Shown: piece by piece, positions 43,134-51,729 of the stretch
How the letters are laid out: every line of letters starts with the position of its first letter
Numbering within the stretch: the stretch's first letter is position 1
From: JAAXIE01 sp965204245
GTDB lineage: Bacteria; Chloroflexota; Dehalococcoidia; Lucifugimonadales; JAAXIE01
Length of the DNA: 64,000 nucleotides
Direction of reading: 5' to 3'
Assembly: GCA_965204245.1 (NCBI GenBank)
Contig: CBDBED010000001.1
Location: forward strand, 248,001 to 312,000
Made by a program: the position numbers and the translations under genes
Notes under the pieces: generated by a model
Told to the model about the DNA's origin: nothing
Seen by the model: only the letters and a program-made list of their open reading frames with translations
Database searches by the model: none

Positions 43134-45407
43134 TTACCCCAACCCCACTTCCGCCAGCACCGCAGACCCCCCACCCATACGCCCCACCTGCCCAGCACAC
43201 TTCCTCCGAAGCTCCCGCAGCACATGCGGTGCCGGCCGCAGCCCTTGGTGACACGTGGCAGCAAGCTCGGCTAGGGTGTTCGCAGGCATTGGCACATTCC
43301 AGTAGAAGGACAGTAGCCAAGTCAGCTCCCGCTCATCAGCAGGAGCCGGAATATCATCAAGATCGAAGATGGCGTCGGTCGTCTTCGTATACCGCAGGAT
43401 GCCCGCCTTGTCCTCAGCATCACGCCCGTAATAACGCCGCTGCTTCAACTCGCCCATCCGTCCGGCATAGTCCTCCCGGCCATATATCTCCCGCGGTAGC
43501 CAGTCCCCCCGCAAGTCCATGGCCTCCCGTCCATTCCCATCCACGACGGCCACAGCCACCTCAGCCCCCAGCACCGGATCGCGCTCGAACTTCACCGCTT
43601 CCCGGAGCAAGGCCTCCTGTAGCATCAGGGTCAAATCACGAGGTATCTTCTTGTACTTGGCCCCCGAAGCCTCATCGTTGGTATCGGCCCCCACCCCGCC
43701 CGTATTGAACACGAAATAGGCCTGGGGCATCCCGCCCCGCTCCATCTGCTGCAGGATGTGGTACATCAAGCTGGCATTCTCGTCCTCCAGCCCAATGATG
43801 AATGGGTCCGAGAAATACTCCACGTACGGCCTGCCGATGGCCCCCGTGGCAGCCCCCATCTGCACCGCCTCCCCATACATCAGCACCCGGATATACTGCT
43901 CCAGCGTCAGCCTCAGCAACGGCGGCACCACCGTGTTCTGGCGCATCACTGCCTGCCAGAAGACCTGGTCCGTCTCCTCCATCGGCACATGCACCGAATC
44001 ATTCGTGCGCCCCGAGGTCATCGCCTCCAGCACATGCTTGGCATTCTTCCGCTCCAGCAAACGGGACCGCGACAGGATCAGACGCATATTCCGCACCGGG
44101 TTCGCCAAGTAGTTGGGCACTCCCTTGGCCACGTCTATGGGCACGTTCTCCAGCGTCTCCTGAGGATTCGGCGCATCGCTCGTGCCCCGCACCACGTCAT
44201 ACGTGATGGGATCATCCTCCCGTGTCAGCCCGAACGGCATCGCATAGAGGCAGTTCTCCGTCCCGTCAATCCCATGCGTGATTCGCACACCCGTGTCCCC
44301 TTGGTGTGCCACCTCGCTCAACGGCTGCAAAAGAACGATGTCGTCGTTCATCGGGTAGACGCCCTCATCCGGGTCATCGGGCAGTGAGAGCACACCAGCC
44401 AACTGGCTGTCATGCAGGTCAATCATGATGGTCAGGGTGCTCTTGCCGTGAAGCGAAGGCCCGATGGTCACCAGCGCCGTATTGGTCATGTCGCCGCTCA
44501 AGGTCTTGGCCCGCGCCACGCTCAGGGCCGCCTGCACCGCAATCCCGTTCCGCTGCTTCACTTGGAACATGGCGATGGACAACGGCCCCATCTTGTGTTC
44601 GCCTATGTAGTCAAACCCGAAATGAAGCGACAACCCCTTGGTGGGCGCCTTGAACACCAACTGGTGGATGTCCTTTTCCCGGATGCGCGCTTTCAATGAT
44701 TCCGGCATTCCCAGATCATCAAGCCAGCCCGGGATCGTTACCTCCAGAATGTCGGGGTCCGAGGTCATCTGGTCGGCAGGCAAATCGAACGTCAGTTGCC
44801 GCCAGCAAAACGGTAGCTGCAGGTACCGCTCGCCAAAGAGCATCTGCCGCGCATGGTAAGAGCGTCCCGGCGCGTCCCCAATCTGTCGGTCCGTCTGGAT
44901 GATGGTATCCCCCGAAGCAAGCTTGCTCCGCATATAGTCCACCGCATGGCCCAGCACCTCAGCAAACAGTTCCTGGTTCTCCTCACTGAAGGCAACATCG
45001 TCCCGGTTCCGGTCATAGCCATCCACGAAATACTTCGTCAGGTCAGGCCGCCTCACCACCCCCAACTGGCTGAAGAACCCCAGCCCGCCAGTGTCCAGCC
45101 TCACCACGGCATCGGGCCAAGCCTTCGTGGCCGCGCGGCCCACCGCGTTTAACTCCACCGCTTCCTGCTCAACAGCCCTGGCTTCCTCCAGGATCCGCTG
45201 CTGCTCTGATTCCGGCATGTCCTGGAAGACCCGCATCCGGTCCATGAGCCATTGGTCGGACGGATTGAAATAGGTGCTGTCGGGAGAGTGCCCCTGCCTG
45301 GCAAGGGCTACCAACTCGTTCAGCACCTTCTCAAATGTAGGATTGATGGGCGGCCCAGCCAGCGGCGAGGCCCCCTGCGGGGACAATGCATCATTCACGT
45401 TGGTCAA
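43134..45407 (-). CDS. Divergent phosphoenolpyruvate carboxykinase (ATP)-like protein
   Basis: This 757-residue protein has PckA-like features with altered residues. The kinase-1a P-loop reads GPSLHGKST (316-324) instead of GLSGTGKTT. It is followed by a nucleotide-site acidic stretch (YPMNDDIVLL) and a C-terminal YFVFNTGGVGADTNDEASG block resembling VWLVNTGWTGG of PckA. An N-terminal extension of about 130 residues has no counterpart. The family is longer (about 540 residues is normal) and the function as PEPCK is uncertain. It could be a P-loop kinase of the HPr-kinase/PEPCK superfamily. It is followed by the PaREP1-like frame with no real gap. Confidence 0.65.
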   Translation of the reverse strand: MTNVNDALSPQGASPLAGPPINPTFEKVLNELVALARQGHSPDSTYFNPSDQWLMDRMRVFQDMPESEQQRILEEARAVEQEAVELNAVGRAATKAWPDAVVRLDTGGLGFFSQLGVVRRPDLTKYFVDGYDRNRDDVAFSEENQELFAEVLGHAVDYMRSKLASGDTIIQTDRQIGDAPGRSYHARQMLFGERYLQLPFCWRQLTFDLPADQMTSDPDILEVTIPGWLDDLGMPESLKARIREKDIHQLVFKAPTKGLSLHFGFDYIGEHKMGPLSIAMFQVKQRNGIAVQAALSVARAKTLSGDMTNTALVTIGPSLHGKSTLTIMIDLHDSQLAGVLSLPDDPDEGVYPMNDDIVLLQPLSEVAHQGDTGVRITHGIDGTENCLYAMPFGLTREDDPITYDVVRGTSDAPNPQETLENVPIDVAKGVPNYLANPVRNMRLILSRSRLLERKNAKHVLEAMTSGRTNDSVHVPMEETDQVFWQAVMRQNTVVPPLLRLTLEQYIRVLMYGEAVQMGAATGAIGRPYVEYFSDPFIIGLEDENASLMYHILQQMERGGMPQAYFVFNTGGVGADTNDEASGAKYKKIPRDLTLMLQEALLREAVKFERDPVLGAEVAVAVVDGNGREAMDLRGDWLPREIYGREDYAGRMGELKQRRYYGRDAEDKAGILRYTKTTDAIFDLDDIPAPADERELTWLLSFYWNVPMPANTLAELAATCHQGLRPAPHVLRELRRKCAGQVGRMGGGSAVLAEVGLG

Positions 45408-45580
45408 TTGGGATCGGCTCCGTTAGAGATTGCGTTTGGCGCAGGGCTCTCAGCCCCACATATAAGGGACGCATATCCTACACCGCGGCCCCACGTTTAC
45501 GCAAAACTACCATCATGCACAGACCTGCGAGACCTAGCTCCGGAAACGCTGCTGCCCGGACTCCAAAGCACCCGTTGCGC

Positions 45581-46567
45581 CTATACGCCAGCGTGAGTCT
45601 CTGACGCAAAAAGCTGGTCCGGCGTCATCGGCTTCTTGATGATGCCCTGCTCATGGACGTATCCCATGAACGTCTCCAGCGCATACCGGTTTGCCTCCAG
45701 CCCATAGGGAAACGGGTCCGGCCCGAGTATGGCAAGGTCGTCCTCAATGTGCTTCACTAGCCAAGGCAGCATGCAATACAGCGCCCCCGCCCTAGGCAGC
45801 TTGTCCACAGCCTGAGCCTTGGCTTCCACGAACGCCTTATAAACATTCGTCGCCACCCAGGGATGCTCCTCATACAACTCCCGCTTCAGCACCACCGTGT
45901 GCATGATGGGGAAAAGCTGTGTCCGGCGGAAATACTCCACCTCTCTCTCATAGTAGTCAGGGAATAGAAGCCTTATGTTCGGCGAGTTCTCCCTGACACA
46001 CCTCGGAGGGTCGGCCCCCATGAGAGCATCAATCTCCCCGTCCTCCAGCATCTGGCTCAAGCACTTGTCATTGGGAATGACTTGTGTCCGAATCTCGCTG
46101 GGCAACTCCAGCGGCACGCGCTCCGAATACGTGCCCGGCGTCTCCCAAGCCCCAAAGCACCACTCCACGTCACTGGGAGCGACTCCATGGTCATGCTGCA
46201 GCATGGCCCGCTGCCACACCGCCGCCGTCTGCTGGTACTCCATGGCCCCTATACGCTTACCCTTGAGATCGGCAGGCCCGTTTATCCCCGCATTGGCATT
46301 GACCCATATCTCCGAATGCCGGAACTTCCGCGAAGGAAAGATGGGGATGGCCACCAGCCGCCGGTCGCCATCATCTGTCAGGTGGCACAGCGTTGACAGG
46401 GAAAACTCCGCAATATCGAACTCAGCATGCCTGGCTTGTCGCCTGAAAAGTTCGCTGGGCAGCATCGGCAGGTAGTTGATTTCAATGCCATCCGGCTTCA
46501 CGCTCCCGTTCTGGAGCGCCATCGTGCGGTCATACTCACCGCAGGCCAGTGTCAGATTCAGCTTCAC
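45581..46567 (-). CDS. 4,5-dihydroxyphthalate decarboxylase-like / type-2 binding-fold protein, copy A
   Basis: This 328-residue protein has the type-2 periplasmic-binding fold of the Pht5-like group: LNLTLACGEYDRTMALQNG at the start, ADLKGKRIGAMEYQQTAAVW in the middle and FPIMHTVVLKREL near residue 235. The start at GTG 46567 is supported by GGAGGA 8 bp upstream; a longer frame would add 31 unsupported residues. There is no signal peptide, consistent with a cytoplasmic enzyme. It is a paralogue of the next gene, about 100 bp apart and in the same direction. Reported members decarboxylate dihydroxyphthalate; the substrate here is unknown. Confidence 0.82.
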   Translation of the reverse strand: MKLNLTLACGEYDRTMALQNGSVKPDGIEINYLPMLPSELFRRQARHAEFDIAEFSLSTLCHLTDDGDRRLVAIPIFPSRKFRHSEIWVNANAGINGPADLKGKRIGAMEYQQTAAVWQRAMLQHDHGVAPSDVEWCFGAWETPGTYSERVPLELPSEIRTQVIPNDKCLSQMLEDGEIDALMGADPPRCVRENSPNIRLLFPDYYEREVEYFRRTQLFPIMHTVVLKRELYEEHPWVATNVYKAFVEAKAQAVDKLPRAGALYCMLPWLVKHIEDDLAILGPDPFPYGLEANRYALETFMGYVHEQGIIKKPMTPDQLFASETHAGV

Positions 46568-46675
46568 AACAAGTCCTCCCTCATCCAAAACAGTTGGGGC
46601 CAACAAAATTGAGCAATCAGGGAAATTGTAGGAACCCCAGCTACAGTCGGTCAACCACACCCGCGCCCGCGGCCC

Positions 46676-47656
46676 CTACTCCACATCCGCAAATAACTCC
46701 TCCAGAGGCACCGCGCGCTCCATCAGTCCCTGCTCCACCAAATACCCCATCAGGACATTCAGTATGTGCCTGTTGGGCTCAAGCCCATACACCCAGGGAT
46801 CTCCCTCAAACACCCGGTCCATCTCCTCCAAGTCCTCGAACATCCACGGCAGCATGAACCGCAGCGTCCCCGTATTCCGCATCCGGGTCATCACCCAATC
46901 CTTCGACTCCTGCATCGCTCGAAACAGACTGCGGGCTACCCACGGGTGCTCCCGGTGCAACTCCTCCTTCAACACCACCGTATGCATGATTGGAAACAGC
47001 CCGGTCTTCCGGTAATACTCCTGCTCCACCTGCCGGTAATCAGGAAACAGCCGCTGCACATGAGGACTCACCCCAAAAGTATTCGGCCGCCGCGCCCCCA
47101 GCAGCGCATCGATTTCACCATCCGCCAGCATGTCACTGAGCGTCTTGTCCTCCCCAATGAACTCCAAATCGATGTCCGGGTCCGCATCAGGCTGCACATC
47201 CAGCATATCCTGCGGCCTCGCCCGGTTATCCCCACCCTCAAACCAGTGGATGGACTTCAAATCCACCCCATACTCATGCTGCAGGATGCCCTTGATCCAC
47301 ACCGCCGCCGTCTGACGGAATTCCGGCACCCCCACCCGCTTCCCCGCCAAATCTTCCGGCGTCCTTATTCCAGATTCGGTATTGATGAACATGAACCCAT
47401 GGCGGAACACCCGGGAAGGAAACGCCGGAATCGCAACGAACGGGAACTCCCCCCGCGCCCGCAGGCTCATGTACAGAGCCAGAAACATCTCGGAAGCGTC
47501 AAACTCCCCATCCTTCACCATGCGGTCAACCAGCACAGGTGGCGGCTCCACCGCCACATACCTCAGGTCAATCCCCTCAGGCCGGATAACCCCGTTCCTC
47601 AAAGCCTCCATCCGGTCATAAGGCCCACACCCAAACGTAAGTGGCAACTCAGCCAT
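46676..47656 (-). CDS. 4,5-dihydroxyphthalate decarboxylase-like / type-2 binding-fold protein, copy B
   Basis: This 326-residue paralogue of the neighbouring protein has the same landmarks: LTFGCGPYDRMEALRNG, EDLAGKRVGVPEFRQTAAVW and FPIMHTVVLKEEL. It carries an extra acidic loop, DVQPDADPDIDLEF (about 155-170). It also lacks a signal peptide. The pair probably arose by tandem duplication followed by divergence. It precedes copy A and could share its transcript. Confidence 0.82.
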   Translation of the reverse strand: MAELPLTFGCGPYDRMEALRNGVIRPEGIDLRYVAVEPPPVLVDRMVKDGEFDASEMFLALYMSLRARGEFPFVAIPAFPSRVFRHGFMFINTESGIRTPEDLAGKRVGVPEFRQTAAVWIKGILQHEYGVDLKSIHWFEGGDNRARPQDMLDVQPDADPDIDLEFIGEDKTLSDMLADGEIDALLGARRPNTFGVSPHVQRLFPDYRQVEQEYYRKTGLFPIMHTVVLKEELHREHPWVARSLFRAMQESKDWVMTRMRNTGTLRFMLPWMFEDLEEMDRVFEGDPWVYGLEPNRHILNVLMGYLVEQGLMERAVPLEELFADVE

Positions 47657-47805
47657 TCACCTACTCCTCCCCGGACATTCCCGCACCCTATGGTACACCA
47701 CCCCCGCCCATCCCATAGACGGTTCACAGGCTATCGCCCCCCTCAATCGGCCTTCAATTGGGGAATGCCACGCGTCACTCTAACGGTCATTCTATTCTTG
47801 ATTTC

Positions 47806-47832
47806 CGTTCGCCCTGAGCATAGTCGAAGGGC
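47806..47832. repeat. REP-like palindrome in a 390-bp intergenic region
   Basis: GCCCT (47811-47815) and AGGGC (47828-47832) flank a GAGCATAGTCGA loop. A variant of the following CGAAGGGCCT-CCCCGTGCTC recurs about 28 bp later. The rest of 47657-48045 holds only the promoter below. Confidence 0.6.
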
Positions 47833-47928
47833 CTCCCCGTGCTCGGACACGAAGGGCCTGCCCCGTGCTCCACTGCGGGGTCGACGAGAATCGAATAACC
47901 TTGGATGCCACTCACACTCACCATTTTA

Positions 47929-47957
47929 TTGACCCCCCATAGACGCCATGCTAGCAT
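47929..47957 (+). promoter_or_regulatory. Candidate promoter of the VOC-LigB pair
   Basis: TTGACC (47929-47934) and TAGCAT (47952-47957) are 17 bp apart, giving a leader of about 80 bases before the ATG at 48046. Confidence 0.55.
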
Positions 47958-48045
47958 CTCGTCACCCAAACCCTTCTAAACTCATCCTCCTAAATTGCCT
48001 GCACGCAAAGCAGGCAGGAAACCTCCCAACTAAGTGAGGTGTTGC

Positions 48046-48444
48046 ATGTTCAAAAAAATCGACCACGTGGAAATCATCACCGACGACCTGCAGGAAAGCC
48101 TCGACTTCTACTCCAACGTCCTCGGCTTGAAGACGAAGACCACCCAGCGTGTCGAGCAGTCCATCTTGGGCGTCCCCATGGACATAGTCATGCTCGAGGT
48201 CGGCGACGGCTGCGTCGAACTTATCTCCTACGACGGGGCCCGTCCCGGCGACCGCCCCGAAGGCGAGAACCTCGGCATACGCATGATGGCCCTCGAAGTC
48301 GAGGACATGGACGAGACTCTCGCTTACCTCAAGGACAAGGGCTACGAACCCACTTGGGGACCGCGCATTCAGGAAGGATGGTATGCCCGGGCGGAGATCA
48401 CCGACCCCCACGGCAACCGCATCGAACTCCGCCACTGGTACTAA
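48046..48444 (+). CDS. VOC-superfamily protein (glyoxalase/methylmalonyl-CoA epimerase-like)
   Basis: This 132-residue protein has two beta-alpha-beta-beta-beta modules of the vicinal-oxygen-chelate fold. Likely metal ligands are His in KKIDHVEI, Glu in CVELISYDG and Glu in RIELRHWY. The start at 48046 follows GAGG; a frame four codons longer is less likely. The downstream LigB-type gene is 82 bp away in the same direction, which hints at an aromatic ring-cleavage or isomerase role. The exact reaction cannot be assigned. Confidence 0.85.
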   Translation: MFKKIDHVEIITDDLQESLDFYSNVLGLKTKTTQRVEQSILGVPMDIVMLEVGDGCVELISYDGARPGDRPEGENLGIRMMALEVEDMDETLAYLKDKGYEPTWGPRIQEGWYARAEITDPHGNRIELRHWY

Positions 48445-48526
48445 CCCAACATTCCTTACCCATCCCACTTTGCCCGAGAGCAACTCACAAGGCCCAAGGG
48501 CAAAAAACTGACAAGGAGAAAATAGC

Positions 48527-49522
48527 ATGGCAGAACTCGTACTCGGTCTAGGCGTCTCCCACAGCCCCCAAGTCAGCATGATCCCCGAAGCATGGACAGC
48601 CCGCGGCGAGCACGACAAGAACAATCCTGCCCTCATCGGCACCGACGGCATCGTATCCAACTATGAAGACCTGCTGGCCCGCACCGACGTAAATCGCATC
48701 GCCAAGGAAATCACCCCCGAAAAGTTCCAGCAGCGCTTCGACCAGAACCAGCAGGGCGTCGCCAAGGTCGTGGAAGCCCTCTACGGCGCCAAGCTCGACG
48801 TGCTGGTCATGGTGGGCGACGACCAGCAGGAATACCTCCAAGACGACAACATGCCCGGCTTTTCCGTCTACTGGGGCGATGACGTAATCGTCAAGGGCCG
48901 TGGCATATCCACCGGCGTTGGCAACCGCCCCCTCGTCGGATACACCGAGGAAGACCAAGTCGTCCCCACCAACTCAGCCTTGGGCCGCCACATCATCGAG
49001 TACTTGGTGGAAGCCGAATATGACATCGCCTGCTCCCGGTTCCTGGACCCCGACCGCGGCGGCCGCTCCCAAGGCGGCATCGGCCATGCCTTCGGCTTCG
49101 TCTACCACCGAATCCTCACTGAGGGACTGATTCCCACCGTGCCCATCATGGTCAACACCTACTACCCGCCCAACCAGCCCACTCCCAAGCGCTGCTTCGA
49201 CATGGGACGCGCCATTCGCGGAGCAATCGAGGCGTGGCCCACCAACGCCCGCGTGGGAATCCTCGCCTCCGGCGGCCTTAGCCACTTCGTCGTCGACGAA
49301 GAACTCGACTACATGGCCATGGACGGCATGAAGGAAAAGAGCATCGTCAAGCTCTCCCGCCTGCCCCGTGAGCGTATGGACTCCGGCAACTCCGAAATAC
49401 GCAACTGGATTCTCACCACCTCCGCCTGCGAGCACATGGACATGGAGATATTCGACTACGTCCCCTGCTATCGCTCACCCGCAGGCACCGGCTGCGCCAT
49501 GGCCTACGCCAAGTGGGACTGA
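48527..49522 (+). CDS. Class III extradiol ring-cleavage dioxygenase (LigB-like)
   Basis: This 331-residue protein resembles the catalytic beta subunit of protocatechuate 4,5-dioxygenase. It has LGLGVSHSPQ at the start (His12 as iron ligand), VMVGDDQQEY, GIGHAFGFVYHRI and VGILASGGLSHFVVDEELD with a likely Glu ligand. No separate LigA alpha subunit is adjacent. With the VOC, SDR, Rieske and Pht5-like genes, the window suggests catabolism of aromatic compounds. AAGGAG is at 48514. A strong terminator follows the gene. Confidence 0.85.
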   Translation: MAELVLGLGVSHSPQVSMIPEAWTARGEHDKNNPALIGTDGIVSNYEDLLARTDVNRIAKEITPEKFQQRFDQNQQGVAKVVEALYGAKLDVLVMVGDDQQEYLQDDNMPGFSVYWGDDVIVKGRGISTGVGNRPLVGYTEEDQVVPTNSALGRHIIEYLVEAEYDIACSRFLDPDRGGRSQGGIGHAFGFVYHRILTEGLIPTVPIMVNTYYPPNQPTPKRCFDMGRAIRGAIEAWPTNARVGILASGGLSHFVVDEELDYMAMDGMKEKSIVKLSRLPRERMDSGNSEIRNWILTTSACEHMDMEIFDYVPCYRSPAGTGCAMAYAKWD

Positions 49523-49549
49523 CCAGTCCCCATCCCACCCGATGAAATC

Positions 49550-49578
49550 GTAAGGGGCGCTCCTCGGGCGCCCCTTAC
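49550..49578. terminator. Bidirectional terminator stem-loop
   Basis: GTAAGGGGCGC and GCGCCCCTTAC form a perfect 11-bp stem with a 7-base loop. It separates the convergent LigB-like and SDR genes. Confidence 0.8.
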
Positions 49579-49593
49579 TTCTTGGCCCCACAC

Positions 49594-50346
49594 CTACTGC
49601 GCCGTCCACCCACCATCAATCGCAAGCTCACTACCCGTCACATACGAAGACTCATCCGAAGCTAGATAAAGCACGCCATAAGCCACCTCTATCGGCTCCG
49701 CATACCGGCCCATCGGCGTGCGTTCCATCATGCGCCGGTTCCGCTCAGGATCATTCCGGCTCGCCTCGTTTAGAGGCGTTGCAATGGGGCCAGGATGCAC
49801 CGAGTTGCACCTTATCCCATCGCCCACATACTGCAACGCCGTCGTCTTGGTCAGCAAACGCACCGCCCCCTTCGACGCTTGATACATGGGACTGCTCATC
49901 TCCGCCCCCACCATCCCCCAGATGGACGAGATATTGACAATCGACCCTCCGCCAGCCTCGCGCATGGCTGGAATGGCATGCTTGGTCCCAAGAAACACAC
50001 CCTTGGCATTGATGTCCATCATCCGGTTCCAGTCTTCAAGGGAAGTATCCTCCAGCCGGCTCCCTCCTCCAATTCCCGCGTTGTTCACCAGCACATCCAG
50101 CTTTCCGAACCGGTTGACCGTTGCAGCCACCACGCTCCGCCAGTCCTCCTCCTGCGTAACGTCCAGCCTGAGGAACAGCGCCTCTCCGCCCGCTTCATTG
50201 ATCTGCGCCTCCACCTGGCGCCCTTCGTCCTCCCGGAAATCCCCAATCACCACCTTGGCCCCCTCCTGGGCAAACAGCCGCGCCTCAGCAGCCCCCATGC
50301 CCCGGGCCCCTCCGCTGATCAGGGCCACCTTTCCTTCCAGTCTCAT
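49594..50346 (-). CDS. Short-chain dehydrogenase/reductase
   Basis: This 250-residue classical SDR has the nucleotide motif SGGARGMG (residues 11-18), NNAG near residue 88, and the catalytic Ser/Tyr-x3-Lys in NISSIWG and YQASK. The start at 50346 is supported by GGGAGGATGCG; a frame 25 codons longer lacks support. It ends with the family-typical SELAIDGGW. It lies beside the dioxygenase gene but in the opposite direction. Substrate unknown; a diol or alcohol dehydrogenase role in aromatic breakdown is possible. Confidence 0.9.
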   Translation of the reverse strand: MRLEGKVALISGGARGMGAAEARLFAQEGAKVVIGDFREDEGRQVEAQINEAGGEALFLRLDVTQEEDWRSVVAATVNRFGKLDVLVNNAGIGGGSRLEDTSLEDWNRMMDINAKGVFLGTKHAIPAMREAGGGSIVNISSIWGMVGAEMSSPMYQASKGAVRLLTKTTALQYVGDGIRCNSVHPGPIATPLNEASRNDPERNRRMMERTPMGRYAEPIEVAYGVLYLASDESSYVTGSELAIDGGWTAQ

Positions 50347-50446
50347 CGCATCCTCCCCGATATTCGGTATCGACAGTGTACTCCATGGCCCCACGACATC
50401 TCCCATCGCCACCAACCCCACCCAACTCGCCTACCTACCCCCAACC

Positions 50447-51303
50447 CCCCCGTCATTCCCGCATCCCCACACCCCCTTCATTCCTGCATCCCCACACCCC
50501 GTCATTCCTGCGGAGGCAGGAACCCACGTAACCCGTGCCCCTGTTCGTCCTCAGCCTCCCCGTCGTTCCCGCATCCCCACACCCCGTCATTCCTGCGGAG
50601 GCAGGAACCCACGTAACCCCGTGCCCCTGTTCGTCCTCACCCCTCCGTCATTCCTGCATCCCCACCCCCCGTCATTCCTGCGCAGGCAGGAACCCACGTA
50701 ACCCCGTGCCCCTGTTCGTCCTCACCCCTCCGTCATTCCTGCATCCCCACACCCCGTCATTCCTGCGCAGGCAGGAACCCACGTAACCCCGTGCCCCTGT
50801 TCGTCCTCAGCCTCCCCGTCATTCCTGCATCCCCACACCCCGTCATTCCTGCGCAGGCAGGAACCCACGTAACCCCGTGCCCCTGTTCGTCCTCAGCCTC
50901 CCCGTCATTCCTGCATCCCCACACCCCGTCATTCCTGCGCAGGCAGGAACCCACGTAACCCCGTGCCCCTGTTCGTCCTCACCCCTCCGTCATTCCTGCA
51001 TCCCCACACCCCGTCATTCCTGCGCAGGCAGGAACCCACGTAACCCCGTGCCCCGTTCGTCCTCAGCCTCCCCGTCGTTCCCGCATCCCCACCCTCCGTC
51101 ATTCCTGCGCAGGCAGGAACCCACGTAACCCCGTGCCCCTGTTCGTCCTCAGCCTCCCCGTCGTTCCTGCATCCCCACCCTCCGTCATTCCTGCGCAGGC
51201 AGGAACCCACGTAACCCATGCCCCTGTTCGTCCTCAGCCTCCCCGTCGTTCCTGCATCCCACCCTCCGTCATTCCTGCGCAGGCAGGAACCCACGTAACC
51301 AGA
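50447..51303. repeat. Tandem array of about ten 85-86-bp palindromic repeats
   Basis: The anchor GTGCCCCTGTTCG appears at 50535, 50621, 50706, 50791, 50877, 50962, 51048, 51132 and 51218 (two slightly altered), giving a period of 84-86 bp. Each unit holds a TTCCTGC/GCAGGAA palindrome followed by CCCACGTAAC. Because the period is not a multiple of three, the frames that translate to PACAGMTG-like peptides cannot be coding. Unit ends vary slightly (gcg/gcgg, cctc/ctcc). Confidence 0.9.
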
Positions 51304-51373
51304 CCCGCAACGCCAGTCACTCGCCACCAATACAACTACCCACAGTCACCCCCATGCCCCCCCACATCCCCCT

Positions 51374-51464
51374 CCGTTCGTCCTGAGCGAAGTGGTGGGG
51401 TCAACACAGCCTCCAAGCGACCAAGCGCGGAGGTTCTGTTGACCCCACTACGAAGTCGAAGGAC
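51374..51464. repeat. 91-bp dispersed hairpin repeat, copy 4
   Basis: Same length and loop as the other copies. A G to T change in the left arm (AGTGGTGGGG) is matched by a C to A change in the right arm (CCCCACTACG). It lies immediately upstream of the second promoter-like block. Confidence 0.85.
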
Positions 51465-51499
51465 CCGCCCTCCCCCACACAACCCGTTCACCCTCTCCC

Positions 51500-51563
51500 C
51501 CATGACACCCACGCTATTGACACCCTCTCTCCCTCTCACTACCATTAGAACAGCGCTAGAACA
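51500..51563 (+). promoter_or_regulatory. Shared promoter-like block P2 with AGAACA repeats
   Basis: CCCCATGACACCCAC, TTGACA (51517-51522), 17-bp spacer, TACCAT (51540-51545), AGAACA at 51547 and 51558. This duplicates the order at 41152-41218 while the intervening bases differ. It would drive a leader of more than 1 kb ending at the molybdenum-hydroxylase gene. Confidence 0.65.
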
Positions 51564-51729
51564 ATCGGGGCTCCCCAAGGACGCCATGCTAAGGAAATAC
51601 GTCAGAACACCGCAACCCGATTTTGTCACACCCCCGCCGCCAACACGGCCCGGCGCAGACAGCCGGACCTTCACGCCGCCTGCCCCCACATTCGGCTCAA
51701 GCCCGCCACGAGAACAGCCCAGACACAAG

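Noticed and set aside
50535..51128. Repeated frames giving PACAGMTG-like peptides on both strands
   Set aside because: The repeat period is 85-86 bp, so the frame changes at each unit; the peptides come from translating a palindrome.
50447..51303. CRISPR array
   Set aside because: Units are 85 bp with no unique spacers and no cas genes are present.
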